DNA of 64,000 nt from assembly GCF_035825295.1 (NCBI RefSeq), contig NZ_JAYMGI010000002.1:7020001-7084000 (forward strand), in the 5' to 3' direction. Below, piece by piece: positions 17,416 to 27,700 of this stretch (position 1 is its first letter; the number at the start of each line of letters is the position of its first letter). The notes below the pieces were generated by a model. That model was not told the origin of the DNA. It saw only the letters and a program-made list of their open reading frames with translations, and searched no databases. The position numbers and the translations under genes were made by a program. This stretch comes from Actinacidiphila sp. DG2A-62. Lineage in GTDB: Bacteria > Actinomycetota > Actinomycetes > Streptomycetales > Streptomycetaceae.

Positions 17416-17467
17416 GAAGCGCACGTCCGGCGTTCTGCTGGCGTACGAGGGCCCGCGCCCGATGAAT

Positions 17468-18442
17468 TCAGCGGCCGGCGTCGTGGTGGCGGGCGAGCCA
17501 GGCCGTGTGGTCGGGGGAGATCGCGTCCTCGGCGGCCCGCACGGCGACCGACCAGCGCGACTCCTCCGTGATCTTCGGCATGGTCACGACCATCGTGTCC
17601 AGCTCCTGCGCGACGACGGAGTGCGCGGCCACCAGCGGCTGGTACTGCCGCAGCTCGCTCCAGGCCACCCCGGCCGCGGCCGCGGAGGACGCGAGGCCGA
17701 CCAGGTCCATGGACGTCCCCCACTCGAACGCGCGGGCCGCCGCCGCGGCCAGCGCGGCGGCCGTGCCGGCGAAGGCGACGGACTGCCAGACCGCCGCCGC
17801 CCGGCGCGACTCGCCGGTCCTGCGCCGGTACCAGTCGCGCTGCTCCATCACCCGGTCGCGCACGTACACGTCGCGGCGCACCGCCAGCGGCCTGCCGCGC
17901 AGCTCCCGCATCGCCGGGGTGATCAGCGCCCGTTCGTGCGCGGCGCCGGCCGGTCGTGGGTCGTGCCAGCCCGCGGTCCGCAGCTCGTGCAGGCTGTCGT
18001 TGACCCGGACCTCGAAGTCGCCGTCGGGATCGGCGAGTCCGCTGTCGTACGGACTGCCGCGCACCGCGTACCGCCAGCAGTGGGAGCGCAGCAGTTCGGC
18101 GGCGCTGCGGTGCAACTGCCAGTTCTCGCGGTGGTGATGGCGCGCGGTCTGCCAGGTGAACCACAACGCCCCGACGTAGGCCGCCGCGCTGGTCGCCGCG
18201 AGCAGGTCGACATGGCCGACCCGCCACCGCCACGGCGTCGCCGAGCAGGCCGCCGCCGCGACCAGCAGCACCAACTGCCGCCGCACCCAGTCGACCGTCA
18301 GCCGCTGCCGGCGCACCGCCGCGGCGTCGGCGACGCGGAACAGCGCCGGCAGCTGCGCGTCGCCGACCACCGTGCTGCGGCCGACCACCGTGCCACGGCC
18401 GGTCGCCGTGCCGCGCCGGGGCGGCCGTCCGGACACGCCCAC
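17468..18442 (-). CDS. SLATT-domain (DUF4231-like) membrane protein
   Basis: 324 residues with two hydrophobic pairs. The first is at about 50-100 (RRQLVLLVAAAACSATPW, then LLAATSAAAYVGALWF). The second is at about 215-255 (SVAFAGTAAALAAAAARAF, then GLASSAAAAGVAW). Long amphipathic helices precede each pair, including WQLHRSAAELLRSHCWRYAVRGSPYD, characteristic of SLATT proteins. SLATT proteins are proposed pore-forming effectors or sensors in nucleotide-dependent conflict systems. The start GTG at 18442 is uncertain; a later start near VGDAQLPALF is possible. It diverges from the FxSxx-COOH locus and converges on the SLOG gene, so a link with either is plausible but inferred. Confidence 0.75.
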   Translation of the reverse strand: MGVSGRPPRRGTATGRGTVVGRSTVVGDAQLPALFRVADAAAVRRQRLTVDWVRRQLVLLVAAAACSATPWRWRVGHVDLLAATSAAAYVGALWFTWQTARHHHRENWQLHRSAAELLRSHCWRYAVRGSPYDSGLADPDGDFEVRVNDSLHELRTAGWHDPRPAGAAHERALITPAMRELRGRPLAVRRDVYVRDRVMEQRDWYRRRTGESRRAAAVWQSVAFAGTAAALAAAAARAFEWGTSMDLVGLASSAAAAGVAWSELRQYQPLVAAHSVVAQELDTMVVTMPKITEESRWSVAVRAAEDAISPDHTAWLARHHDAGR

Positions 18443-18851
18443 GCGTCACCCCCGTCCCCCGGCGGTCCCGGTCCCGCGCCCGCTTCGTGGCCAAAAGCGC
18501 CGCATCCTCCGGTAGCCCGGAGCATGCGGCGCGGCGCGTCACCTGAACAGAGCACTTCACGCCAAGGAGGACGGTCGACGCCTTTCCTGGGAATTCATTC
18601 GCACAATAGGGTCAAGGTTGACCCCGAATTCCGGTCCGGGGTCGCCTTTCCGCATGACACCGGGATCGTGTTTTCGGATGAACGCGAGTCCCACGTGCGC
18701 GCGTACCCCGCTGCGGGATGCGCGCGGCGGGATGCGCGCGAAGTCCACTCGCGCTAGTATCCCGAATTGCCTATCCACTCCGCTCCGGCAAGCCATGATC
18801 CCGTTTGTCCGGGGCATGGACCGCGCCGGACCTCCCGCCCATAGGACGGCC
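18443..18851. promoter_or_regulatory. Divergent control region between SLATT gene and FxSxx locus
   Basis: 409 bases, visibly less GC-rich in places than its surroundings. It holds a 7-base inverted repeat GGGTCAAGGTTGACCC (18609-18624), a short GCGGGATGCGCG tandem near 18713-18736, and a TAGTAT hexamer near 18753-18758 that could be a -10 element for the peptide gene. I see no convincing gene. Any shared regulation of the two sides would act here. Confidence 0.5.
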
Positions 18852-19019
18852 GTGAACACTTCCGCGCACTCTTCTCACTCCGCCACGCCGGAGATCCGTG
18901 TTCCCCAGGCCGCGACGCGTCTGCCGGGCGGCGGCGCGCTGGAAAGGAGCCTGCGGCGGTCCGCGTCCGCGCTCACCGGTCGCAGGGAGTCGGGGGCCAC
19001 CTTCAACTCCTGCATCTGA
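18852..19019 (+). CDS. fxsA: FxSxx-COOH peptide precursor (cyclophane RiPP)
   Basis: 55 residues ending in Phe-Asn-Ser-Cys-Ile, exactly the F-x-S-x-x-COOH terminus that defines these precursors. The leader part is Ser/Thr/Ala/Arg-rich and contains LERSLRRSASAL about 20 residues from the end. Start GTG at 18852 follows AGGACGG at good spacing. The stop lies 10 bases before the radical SAM gene. In this family the SPASM enzyme FxsB is understood to modify the Phe-x-Ser motif, probably by a ring-to-side-chain cross-link. The upstream ATG in the same frame is ignored because it has no ribosome site and would add unrelated sequence. Confidence 0.85.
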   Translation: MNTSAHSSHSATPEIRVPQAATRLPGGGALERSLRRSASALTGRRESGATFNSCI

Positions 19020-19029
19020 TCCCTTCCCG

Positions 19030-21858
19030 ATGTCCGGACCGCTGGTCCCCTTCCGCCAGGTCGTGCTGAAGGTCCACAGCAGATGCGATCTGGCGTGCCG
19101 CCACTGCTACGTTTACGAGCACGCGGACCAGAGCTGGAGCGCGCGGCCCAAGGTGGTCTCCGAGGAGGCGGTCTCCTGGACCGCGCACCGGCTGGCCGAG
19201 CACGCCAAGACGCACGCGCTGCCGTCGGTCCACGTCATCCTGCACGGCGGTGAGCCCCTGCTGGCCGGCCCGGCGCGGCTGCGCCGGGTCTGCGAGGAAC
19301 TGCGCGGCAGGCTCGACGGGATCACCGAGCTGGACTTACGCATCCACACCAACGGCGTCCAGCTCAGCGAGCGCTACCTCGACCTGTTCGCCGAGTTCGA
19401 CGTCAAGGTGGGCGTCTCCCTCGACGGCGACAAGGCCGCCAACGACCGCCACCGCGTCTACGCCAACGGCCGCAGCAGCCACCAACGGGTCCTGGACGCC
19501 GTCGCGTTGCTCCGTCAGGAGCGCTACCGGCACCTGTACGCGGGCCTGTTGTGCACCGTCGACGTCGCCAACGACCCCGTCGCGGTCTACGACGCGCTCG
19601 CCGAACTCGCCCCGCCCCGCATCGACTTCCTGCTCCCGCACGCCACCTGGGACGAGCCGCCGGTACGTCCGGACGGTGCGAGCACCCCCTACGCCGACTG
19701 GCTGATGCGGATCTTCGACCGCTGGGACGCGGCCAGGCCGATGCCGGTACGCCTGTTCGACTCGGTGATCAGCACCCTCGACGGCGGTCCCAGCCTCACC
19801 GAGTCGCTCGGCCTCGGCCCGGCCGACCTCGTCGTCATCGAGACGGACGGCACCCTGGAACAGGCCGATTCGCTCAAGACCGCCTACGACGGCGCGCCCG
19901 CCACCGGCTTCGACGTGTTCGCCGACAGCCTCGACAGCGCCGCCCGCCACCCCGGCGTGCTGGCCCGGCAACGCGGTCTCGCCGGGCTGAGCCGGCAGTG
20001 CGTGAACTGCCCGGTGGTCCGCTCCTGCGGCGGCGGCCTCTACGCCCACCGGTTCCGTACCGGCAGCGGCTTCGACAACCCCTCGGTCTACTGCGCCGAC
20101 CTCAAGTCCCTGGTGGAGCGGATCGGTTCCCGCACCGGCCGGCCCGCGCCCGGACCGGTCGCCGCCGCGGCGGCCCGGGCGGAGCGCGAGGCCGCGCCGC
20201 TGGTGGCCGCGGTCGCCGACGTCGCGGACGAGGCCGTGCTGGCCGAACTCGCCGCGGCGCAACGGCTGGTGACCCACGACTGGCTGCGGCTGATCGACGC
20301 CAGGCTGGCCGGCAGCGACCCGCGGTGGGACGCCGCCTGGCAGTGGCTCACCGCGCCCGGCGCGCGCACCGACGTGCTCGACGCCGTGCTCGCCCATCCG
20401 TACACGCGCAGTTGGGCCGCGGCCTGCCTGGACGCGCTGGACGTGCGCGACGCCCAGGACGTCGGGGGGACCGGGCACGAGGCGGCGGACCTGTCGGACC
20501 CGACGGGCCGGGCCCATCCGGACCGCCCGGACCGTTCCGACCGCCCGGTCCATCGCGCCGACCCCGCCCACCCCGGCGCCGGCCGTCCGTTCGCCGGCGC
20601 CGGCCCGTCCGGCGGGCACGTCGCCGAGCCGTTCCCGGTACGGCTCCCGGAGTTCGCCGTGGCCGAGGACGTGTTCGGGGCGCTGGACGAGGAGTTGTTC
20701 GGCCCCGACACCCACCGCGCGGCCGGCGTCGGCAGCGGGCTCGCCGCCCCGGCGCACCTCGCCTCCCTCGCCGCCGCGGCGGCCCTGCGCACCGCGGGCA
20801 CCCGCCACCCGCTCCCGGTGCCGGTCGCCGCCGACGGCACGGTCTCCCTGCCCGGCCTCGGCCGGGCGGTCCTCGCCCGCAGCGGCCCCGCCACCGCCGA
20901 TGTCCAGGGAACGTCCGCCGCGTTCGTGATCCGCCGCGGCGAGGAAGAGGTCAGGGTGCTCGCGGGCACCCCGCACGACCGCCGCTGGCAGCCCGTTCGC
21001 GCCCTGGCCGCGACCGACCCGGTCACACCCGCGGTCCCTGCCACGCCCGCTGCCCCGGCCGCGGACCCTGCCACCGTCGCGGAAACGGCCGAGCTCGCGG
21101 AGCCCGCCGCGCCCACCGGCTCCGCCGCGCCCACCGGCCCCGCCGCGTCCGCCGCCGCGGACCTCCCCGCCGGCGGCCCCGTCCTCGCGCCGCTGCTCGA
21201 CGACGTGGACCCGTACCGCGACAGCCACCACCGGGCCGCCGCGCCGCGACTCAGCGCGGGGGAGGCCGAGGCGTGGGGCCGCGGGCTGACCGGGGCGTGG
21301 CGGGTGCTGCGCGCCGCCGTGCCCGCGCGGGCGGCGGAGCTGGCCGCCGGGCTGGTCGGCGTCACGCCGGTCGTGCCCGGGGCCGGCGCGCGGCGGGCGT
21401 CCGTGCTGGCGGGCGGGCGCCGCGGGCTCGGCGCGGTCGGCGTGGTGTTCTCCTCGGACCCCGCCGTCCTGGCCGGACGGCTGCTCGCGGCCTGGCAGCA
21501 CGCCAAGCTGGACGCGCTGCTGGAACGCGTCGAGCTGTACGACGAGACCGCGCCGCACTCGTTCCCGCCGCCGTGGGGCGGCGCGCCCCTGCCCGCGGGC
21601 GAACTCCTCGCCCACGCCTACGCCCGTACCGCCACCGCCGCGCTCGCGGCGGACCCGGCGGCCCACGCCGCGGCGACCGTGCGCGCCCTGGACGACCTGC
21701 GCGACACCGGCGTCCTCACCGCCCCCGGCGCGCTCTTCGCCGCCCGCCTGCGCTCGGCGCTGACCGGGAGCACCGGCGTGCGCCGTTCCGGGACGGCCGC
21801 CGGCGCGCGGGACGCGGACACGGCGGCCGGCGGGCGCGCGGACGCGGCCGGGAGGTGA
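19030..21858 (+). CDS. fxsB: Radical SAM/SPASM peptide maturase FxsB, inactivated metallohydrolase extension form
   Basis: 942 residues. The radical SAM cluster motif is CDLACRHC (Cys19, 23, 26), followed by ILHGGEPLL and RIHTNGVQL. A SPASM region with further Cys lies near 315-355 (QCVNCPVVRSCGGGLY, then YCADLK). The C-terminal third is a large extension. At about residues 818-829 it has AAWQHAKLDALL where active relatives carry an HExxH site, so the metallohydrolase motif is degenerate. Two Asp/Pro/Ala-rich low-complexity insertions lie at about 480-535 and 655-720. ATG at 19030, 10 bases after the peptide gene. It should act on the FxsA C-terminal Phe-x-Ser. Confidence 0.88.
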   Translation: MSGPLVPFRQVVLKVHSRCDLACRHCYVYEHADQSWSARPKVVSEEAVSWTAHRLAEHAKTHALPSVHVILHGGEPLLAGPARLRRVCEELRGRLDGITELDLRIHTNGVQLSERYLDLFAEFDVKVGVSLDGDKAANDRHRVYANGRSSHQRVLDAVALLRQERYRHLYAGLLCTVDVANDPVAVYDALAELAPPRIDFLLPHATWDEPPVRPDGASTPYADWLMRIFDRWDAARPMPVRLFDSVISTLDGGPSLTESLGLGPADLVVIETDGTLEQADSLKTAYDGAPATGFDVFADSLDSAARHPGVLARQRGLAGLSRQCVNCPVVRSCGGGLYAHRFRTGSGFDNPSVYCADLKSLVERIGSRTGRPAPGPVAAAAARAEREAAPLVAAVADVADEAVLAELAAAQRLVTHDWLRLIDARLAGSDPRWDAAWQWLTAPGARTDVLDAVLAHPYTRSWAAACLDALDVRDAQDVGGTGHEAADLSDPTGRAHPDRPDRSDRPVHRADPAHPGAGRPFAGAGPSGGHVAEPFPVRLPEFAVAEDVFGALDEELFGPDTHRAAGVGSGLAAPAHLASLAAAAALRTAGTRHPLPVPVAADGTVSLPGLGRAVLARSGPATADVQGTSAAFVIRRGEEEVRVLAGTPHDRRWQPVRALAATDPVTPAVPATPAAPAADPATVAETAELAEPAAPTGSAAPTGPAASAAADLPAGGPVLAPLLDDVDPYRDSHHRAAAPRLSAGEAEAWGRGLTGAWRVLRAAVPARAAELAAGLVGVTPVVPGAGARRASVLAGGRRGLGAVGVVFSSDPAVLAGRLLAAWQHAKLDALLERVELYDETAPHSFPPPWGGAPLPAGELLAHAYARTATAALAADPAAHAAATVRALDDLRDTGVLTAPGALFAARLRSALTGSTGVRRSGTAAGARDADTAAGGRADAAGR

Positions 21859-21865
21859 GCGGGCG

Positions 21866-23251
21866 GTGCACACGCGCGACTCGCTGGCCGCGGACTTCCG
21901 GGCGCTGGGGCTGACCGCCGGGCAGACCGTGCTGGTGCACGCCGCGATGCGCCCGGTCGGCCCGGTCGCGGTGCCGGTCGGGGCCGCGTCCGGGCGCATG
22001 GCGCCCACCGCCGGCTGGGGGCGTCCGGCCGCGTGGCGGGCGCCGACCTGGGCCCGTAGCGCGCACGCGTCGCTGCACCAGGGCTTCAGGAGCTGGTTCC
22101 GCCCGGCCGCCGAGGTCCGCGGCGCGGTCCCCGGCGACGCCCTCGCCGGGGCGCTCGCAGTCGCCGGGGCCGTCGCGCCCGCCGAACTCGCCGTGTCCCC
22201 TGAACCCGCCGTGCCCGCCGAGGCCGTCGTGTTCGCGGCGGGCGAGGCGGCCCTCACGCCCGGCGCCGCGACCGGGTTCGGAGCCGCACGGCGGCCCGCG
22301 GCCGCGACGCCCACCGCCCCCGGGCCCACCGCGCCGGTACGCCGCCGCGCCGCCGCGCCCGTACCCGTCGCATCCGTCGCACCCGCGCCCGTACCCGTCG
22401 CACCCGCGCCCGTGGCGCCCGCCTCCCTCGACGCCGCCGCACCCGCACGCGCGGCCCGCCCCACCGGGTCCCGGTGGTCCGCCGCGCCCGCGCCGGACGA
22501 GCCACGCGGCCCCCGCCGCGCCGACGCCACCGCTGAAACGGTCCTCCACGCGCTGCGCGACGTCCTCGGCCCCGAAGGCACCGTCGTCGTGCCCGCGTTC
22601 ACCGAGTCCAACTCGGACACCTCGCGGGCCCACCGGGAGGCGACCGCCGGCATGACGCCGGGCGAGGCCGCCCGGTACCGCGCCGCGATGCCGCCCTTCG
22701 ACCCCGCGCGTTCGCCGTCCGAGCGCGTCGGGCGGCTCGCCGAGACGCTCAGGACGACGCCCGGCGCGCTGCGCAGCGGCCACCCGCAGACCTCGTTCGC
22801 GGCGCTCGGCAGGGACGCCGAGGCGATCGTCGGCGGCCACGATCCCACCGACCATCTCGGAGAACGCTCTCCGGTGGCCCGGCTCTACGACGCCGAAGCG
22901 GTCGTGCTGCTCATCGGCGTCGGATTCGGGGTGTGCACCGCCTTCCATCTCGCGGAGTATCGAATTCCGGATACTCCGTTGCGTGACTACAGTTGCGTGG
23001 TGATGCGCGAGCGCGACGGCGCGCGCGGCGGGAAAAGCGGGGACGCCGGTCAGTGGATCACGTACCGCGACATCGTTCTCAACGACTCGGATTTCCCGCA
23101 GCTCGGCGCCGCTTTCGAACGGTCCGGGGCCCGGGTGGAACGCGGCCCGGTGGGCGATGCGGACAGCCGCTGCCTTCCGCTGAAGGACGCCGTGGACTTC
23201 GCGGGCCGCTGGCTGTCCGAAAACCGACGCCCCGGGTCCGGCCGAATGTGA
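21866..23251 (+). CDS. AAC(3)-family N-acetyltransferase with a large low-complexity insertion
   Basis: 461 residues against about 270 for the family. Antibiotic_NAT fold: TAGQTVLVHAAMRP at the start; then, after the insertion, VLGPEGTVVVPAFTESN, ALRSGHPQTSFAALG with the catalytic His, DPTDHLGERSPVARLYD, CTAFHLAEYRIP and ITYRDIVLNDSDF. Residues about 34-218 are Ala/Pro/Val-rich and replace a short loop. Aminoglycoside resistance enzymes belong to this family, but the gene sits 7 bases after fxsB, and such genes recur in FxSxx loci. A tailoring or immunity role for the peptide is a better guess than drug resistance. Confidence 0.8.
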   Translation: MHTRDSLAADFRALGLTAGQTVLVHAAMRPVGPVAVPVGAASGRMAPTAGWGRPAAWRAPTWARSAHASLHQGFRSWFRPAAEVRGAVPGDALAGALAVAGAVAPAELAVSPEPAVPAEAVVFAAGEAALTPGAATGFGAARRPAAATPTAPGPTAPVRRRAAAPVPVASVAPAPVPVAPAPVAPASLDAAAPARAARPTGSRWSAAPAPDEPRGPRRADATAETVLHALRDVLGPEGTVVVPAFTESNSDTSRAHREATAGMTPGEAARYRAAMPPFDPARSPSERVGRLAETLRTTPGALRSGHPQTSFAALGRDAEAIVGGHDPTDHLGERSPVARLYDAEAVVLLIGVGFGVCTAFHLAEYRIPDTPLRDYSCVVMRERDGARGGKSGDAGQWITYRDIVLNDSDFPQLGAAFERSGARVERGPVGDADSRCLPLKDAVDFAGRWLSENRRPGSGRM

Positions 23252-23338
23252 GGGGCTTGCGTATTCCGGCCGCCCGAGTTCCCGCCACGGTCGATAATTC
23301 CTACACTGTGGACATCCGGAACCGGGTGGGGGACGCGC

Positions 23339-24760
23339 GTGCTCGTATCGGGACAGGGGCGGGGCGATGATCGCGCCCCGTATTTCTTTCTGAGTTACGC
23401 CCATACGCCCCGCCCCGATTCCAATGTGCAGGACCCGGACATGTGGGTGGGCCGGCTCTACCAGGACCTGTGCGACCACGTCCTGGCGCTCACCAACATC
23501 GGGCCGGGCGCTCCGGTCGGCTTCATGGACCGCGACATCCGCTCCGGCGAGGGCTGGTCGGAGCGGCTCGCCGAATCGCTGGCCACCTGCCGGGTGTTCG
23601 TGCCGCTGTTCTCGCCGCGGTACTTCGACAGCGTGCACTGTGGCAAGGAGTGGTTCGCCTTCGCGCAACGCGCGTTGACCGACGGCGCGCGCGGCAACCG
23701 GGTCTCCGAGGCGATCGTGCCGGCGCTGTGGGTGCCGGTGCCGCCCAACCGGCTGCCGAGCGCCGCCGAGCGCCTCCAGTTCAACCACAGCGCGCTGGGC
23801 GACACCTACGCCACCGAGGGCCTGTACGGGCTGATCAAGCTCAGCATGTTCCGCAGCGCCTACGAACTGGCCGTCTACGAGCTGGCCAAACGCATCGTCA
23901 AGGTCGCCCAGAGCGGCGGCGTGGGACCGGGCCAGCCGGTCAACTACCGCCTGATACCGAGTGCGTTCGGTGATCCGCGCGGGCCGCGGTCACTGCGGAT
24001 CACGGTGGCCGCGGGGGTGCGCGGCAGGCTGCCGGAGGGCCGCAGCGCCGACTACTACGGCGACCGGGCCGCGGACTGGAACCCGTACCATCCGGTGACC
24101 TCGCGGCCGGTCGCGGCCTTCGCCGCCGACCTCGCGCGCAGCTTCGACTACGAGCCGACCGTCGTCTCGCTGGACGACGAGCCGCCCACCGAACTCGGCG
24201 CGGTGGACGGGTTCTCGGACCCGGGGCCCGGGGCGGCGGGCGTGCCGGACGGGTCGCCGCGGCCGGGGGAGCCCGGCGGGCCCACCGGCCCGGCGGGGCG
24301 CGCCGCCGGCGCGGGCGGCGGCCCGGAGATCCTCATCGTGGACCGCTGGACGGCCGCCGACCCGCGCTGGCGGGCCCGGCTCGCGGCCTTCGACGCCGCC
24401 CGGCCGTGGACCGCCGTCGTCGTCGCCTGGAACCGTGACGACGGGCAGAGCCGGGACGCCGAGGACGAGTTGGCCGCGAGCCTGGAGCGGACCATGCCGC
24501 GCGGCACCGGTCAGGGGCCGCCGGCCTGTCGCGTCGCCGCGCGCGGGGTGCACAGCCTGGAGGCGCTCAGCGACATCCTGCCGCAGGTGGTGGAGTGGTC
24601 CGCCGCCCAGTACCTCAAGCACGCCCACGCCTATCCGCCGGACGGACCCAGGACGGAGCGGTTCCGGCTGCTCGGCCCCGAGGCCCCGGCGCTCAGCGCG
24701 GCCGCGCACCGCGGCTTCCCGCGGGCCGGCGCCCCGGACGACACGGAGGACCCGCGATGA
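23339..24760 (+). CDS. fxsC: TIR-like protein FxsC
   Basis: 473 residues. The first half is a TIR-like domain: APYFFLSYAHTPRPDS, GFMDRDIRSGEGW, SLATCRVFVPLFSPRYFDSVHCGKEW. The last third has PEILIVDRWTAADPRWRARL and a C-terminal helix region (VEWSAAQYLKHAHAYPPDG). A Gly/Pro-rich linker separates them at about 285-325. Start GTG at 23339 is tentative. The stop overlaps the fxsT start (ATGA), giving tight coupling. TIR domains sense, bind or cleave NAD-type nucleotides. Conserved Glu is visible in the GKEW segment, but activity is not proven from sequence. Confidence 0.85.
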   Translation: MLVSGQGRGDDRAPYFFLSYAHTPRPDSNVQDPDMWVGRLYQDLCDHVLALTNIGPGAPVGFMDRDIRSGEGWSERLAESLATCRVFVPLFSPRYFDSVHCGKEWFAFAQRALTDGARGNRVSEAIVPALWVPVPPNRLPSAAERLQFNHSALGDTYATEGLYGLIKLSMFRSAYELAVYELAKRIVKVAQSGGVGPGQPVNYRLIPSAFGDPRGPRSLRITVAAGVRGRLPEGRSADYYGDRAADWNPYHPVTSRPVAAFAADLARSFDYEPTVVSLDDEPPTELGAVDGFSDPGPGAAGVPDGSPRPGEPGGPTGPAGRAAGAGGGPEILIVDRWTAADPRWRARLAAFDAARPWTAVVVAWNRDDGQSRDAEDELAASLERTMPRGTGQGPPACRVAARGVHSLEALSDILPQVVEWSAAQYLKHAHAYPPDGPRTERFRLLGPEAPALSAAAHRGFPRAGAPDDTEDPR

Positions 24761-27700
24761 CCATGCCCGCGCCCACCCCTGGGCCGACGCCCGCGCCCGC
24801 GCTCGGGGCCGCCACCGCCGCACCGGGCGGCCGCGGGCGCGGCGGCACCATCGTCACGTTCTACTCCTACAAGGGCGGCACCGGCCGGACCATGGCGCTG
24901 GCCAACACCGCCTGGATCCTGGCCGCTTCCGGCAAGCGCGTGCTGACCGTCGACTGGGACCTGGAGGCGCCGGGACTGCACCGCTTCTTCCACCCCTTCC
25001 TCGACCCGTCCACGATCGGCGCCACCAGCGGCGTCATCGAACTGATCCGCGACTTCGCCGAGGCCGCGACCATCCCCGGCCGCCCGGCCGGCGACTGGCA
25101 CAAGGACTACGCGCGCATCCGGCAGCACGCCGTCTCGCTCACCTGGGACTTCCCCGACGGCGGCACCCTGGACTTCGTCTCGGCCGGCCGCCAGGACCGC
25201 ACCTACTCCGCGATCGTCAGCAACTTCGACTGGGACAACTTCTTCGACCGCCTCGGCGGCGGCCAGTTCTTCGACGCGGTCCGCGAGGACATGAAGGCCC
25301 ACTACGACTACGTCCTGATCGACAGCCGCACCGGCATCAGCGACATCGCCGACATCTGCACGGTGCTGCTGCCGGACGTGCTCGTGGACTGCTTCACCCT
25401 CAGCGGCCAGAGCATCGACGGCGCGGCGAGCGTGGCGCGCAACATCAGCGAGCGCTACCACGAGCGCCGTATCCGCATCCTGCCGGTGCCGATGCGCATC
25501 GACGAGGGGGAGAAGGAGAAGGTCGACGCCGGACGGTGGCTGGCCCGCGCGAAGTTCGACCGGATGCCGCAGGGCCTGTCCGCGCAGGAGGCGGCCCGCT
25601 ACTGGGGTTCGGTGGAGATCCCGTACCGCTCGTACTACAACTACGAGGAGACGCTGGCCACGTTCGGCGACGAGACCGGGCTGACCACCTCCCTGCTGTC
25701 GGCGTTCGAACGGCTCACCGCGGTGATCACCGGCTCCGAGGTCACCGCGCTGCCGCCGATGCCGGAGGACGTACGCCTGCACTACCGGGCGAAGTTCACC
25801 CGCTCGCACCGGCCGGCGCCGGTCGCCGACGTGCACCTCAGCTTCGCGCCGCAGGACCGGATGTGGGCCGACTGGATCGAGTGGCTGCTGACCCGGGCCG
25901 GCTTCCAGGTCACCGCCCGCCCGCTGGCCGAGGGCGTGGAGAGCGCGGGCGCCGCGGTCGGTGCGGCCCTCGCGGTCGGCGCGGGCGGCGCCGGCGGCGC
26001 CGGGGACACCCTCGGCGGCGCCGCTCCGGACGGCGCGAAGGGCGCGAAAACCGTGAAGGGCGCAAGGGACGCCACCTCCGAGGCCGCCGCGCCCGGACCC
26101 GGTGTCGAGACCGCCTCGCGCACCGTGGTGCTGCTGTCGCCGGCGTACCTGCGTGCGCCCGAGGCCCGCGCGGTGTGGGAGCGCGCCGTCGCGGCCGACC
26201 CGACCGGCACGCGGCGGCAGTTGGTGCCGATCAGGGTCGGCGACGTGCGCCCGCCCGCGCCGTTCGCCGAGCGCGGCGCGGTCGACCTGGTGCGCCGCGA
26301 CGAGAGCTACGCGGCCGCCGCCGTCTTACGCGCCCTGGACCGCTCGGCCCGCCCCCGGGAACTGCCCGACGACGACGCGCCCGCGCCGCGCTTCCCCGGC
26401 ACCCTGCCCCGGGTGTGGAACGTGCCGCCGCGCAACCCCAACTTCACCGGCCGCAGTTCGGGCCTGGACCGGATCAGGGCCGAACTCGGCGGCGGGATGA
26501 CCATCGTGCTGCCGCGCCCGCAGACCCTGTTCGGCCTCGGCGGCGTCGGCAAGACCCAGATCGCCCTGGAGTACGTCCACCGGTTCATGGGCGACTACGA
26601 CCTGATCTGGTGGATCTCCTCGGAGCAGACCGAGCTGATCACCTCCTCGCTCGCCGAACTGGCCGGCCGGCTCGGCCTGCCGGTCGGCGAGGACATCGCC
26701 GCTGCCGCCGCCGAGGCGCTGGACCACCTGCGGCACACCCCGCCCGGCGAACGGTGGCTGCTGGTCTTCGACAACGCCGACGACCCCGCCGCGGTACGGC
26801 CGTTCCTGCCCGGCCCCCAGGGGCACGTGCTGCTCACCTCCCGCAACCAGAACTGGTCGCAGATCGGCAACGCCCTCGAAGTCGACGTGTTCGAACGGGA
26901 GGAGAGCATCGAGCACCTGACCCGGCTGGTGCCGTCGCTGGCCCGCGAGGAGGCAGACGAGGTCGCCGCCGCGCTCGGCGACCTGCCGCTGGCGGTCGAG
27001 CAGGCCGGCGCCTGGCTCGCCGAGACCGCCACCCCGGTGGCCGACTATCTCGCGGAACTGCGCGAGCAGACCACCCGGGTGCTCTCCCTCAGCCAGCCCG
27101 CCGGCTATCCGGAACCGGTCGCGGCCACCTGGAACATCTCCATCAACCGGCTGCGCGAGCGGGCGCCCGCCGCGGTCCGGCTGCTGCAGCTGTGCGCGTA
27201 CTTCGCCCCCGAGCCGATCTCCGGCAACCTCGTCTACAGCGACCAGATGATCGGCGCCCTGCTGCCGGACGACGAGAGCCTCCAGGACCGGCTCAACCTG
27301 GGCCAGCTGATCCAGGAGCTGAGCCGCTTCGCGCTGGCCAAGGTCGACCAGTCCACCCGCAGCATCCAGGTGCACCGCCTGGTCCAGTCGGTGATGCGCT
27401 CCCAACTCACCACGGCCGAGGCCGAGGAGACCATGCACCAGGTGCACCGCATCCTGGTCGGCGCCCGGCCGATCCAGGGCGACACCGACGACCCGGCCAA
27501 CTGGGAGCGCTTCGGCGAGATATGGCCGCACCTAGACGCCTCGGAGGCCAGCCGCTGCGACGAGCCCGACACCCGCCAGCTGCTCATCGACCGGGTGCGC
27601 TACCTGTGGAAGCGCGGCGACCTGAAGGCCGCCGAGGCGTTCGGCAACCAGCTCGCCGCGCAGTGGGGCCGGCGCGACATGGCCGCCGAGACCCCGCAGC

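Noticed and set aside
19336..22848. Very long minus-strand open frame opposite fxsB and the acetyltransferase gene
   Set aside because: Low-complexity Arg/Gly/Val translation with no domain. The plus strand has intact radical SAM and acetyltransferase motifs.
22860..22875. GAGAACGCTCTC as a LacI operator
   Set aside because: Inside the acetyltransferase gene, where it encodes the conserved GERSP segment.
21866..23251. Clinical-type aminoglycoside resistance gene
   Set aside because: The family match is real, but the locus context and large insertion give no basis for calling resistance.
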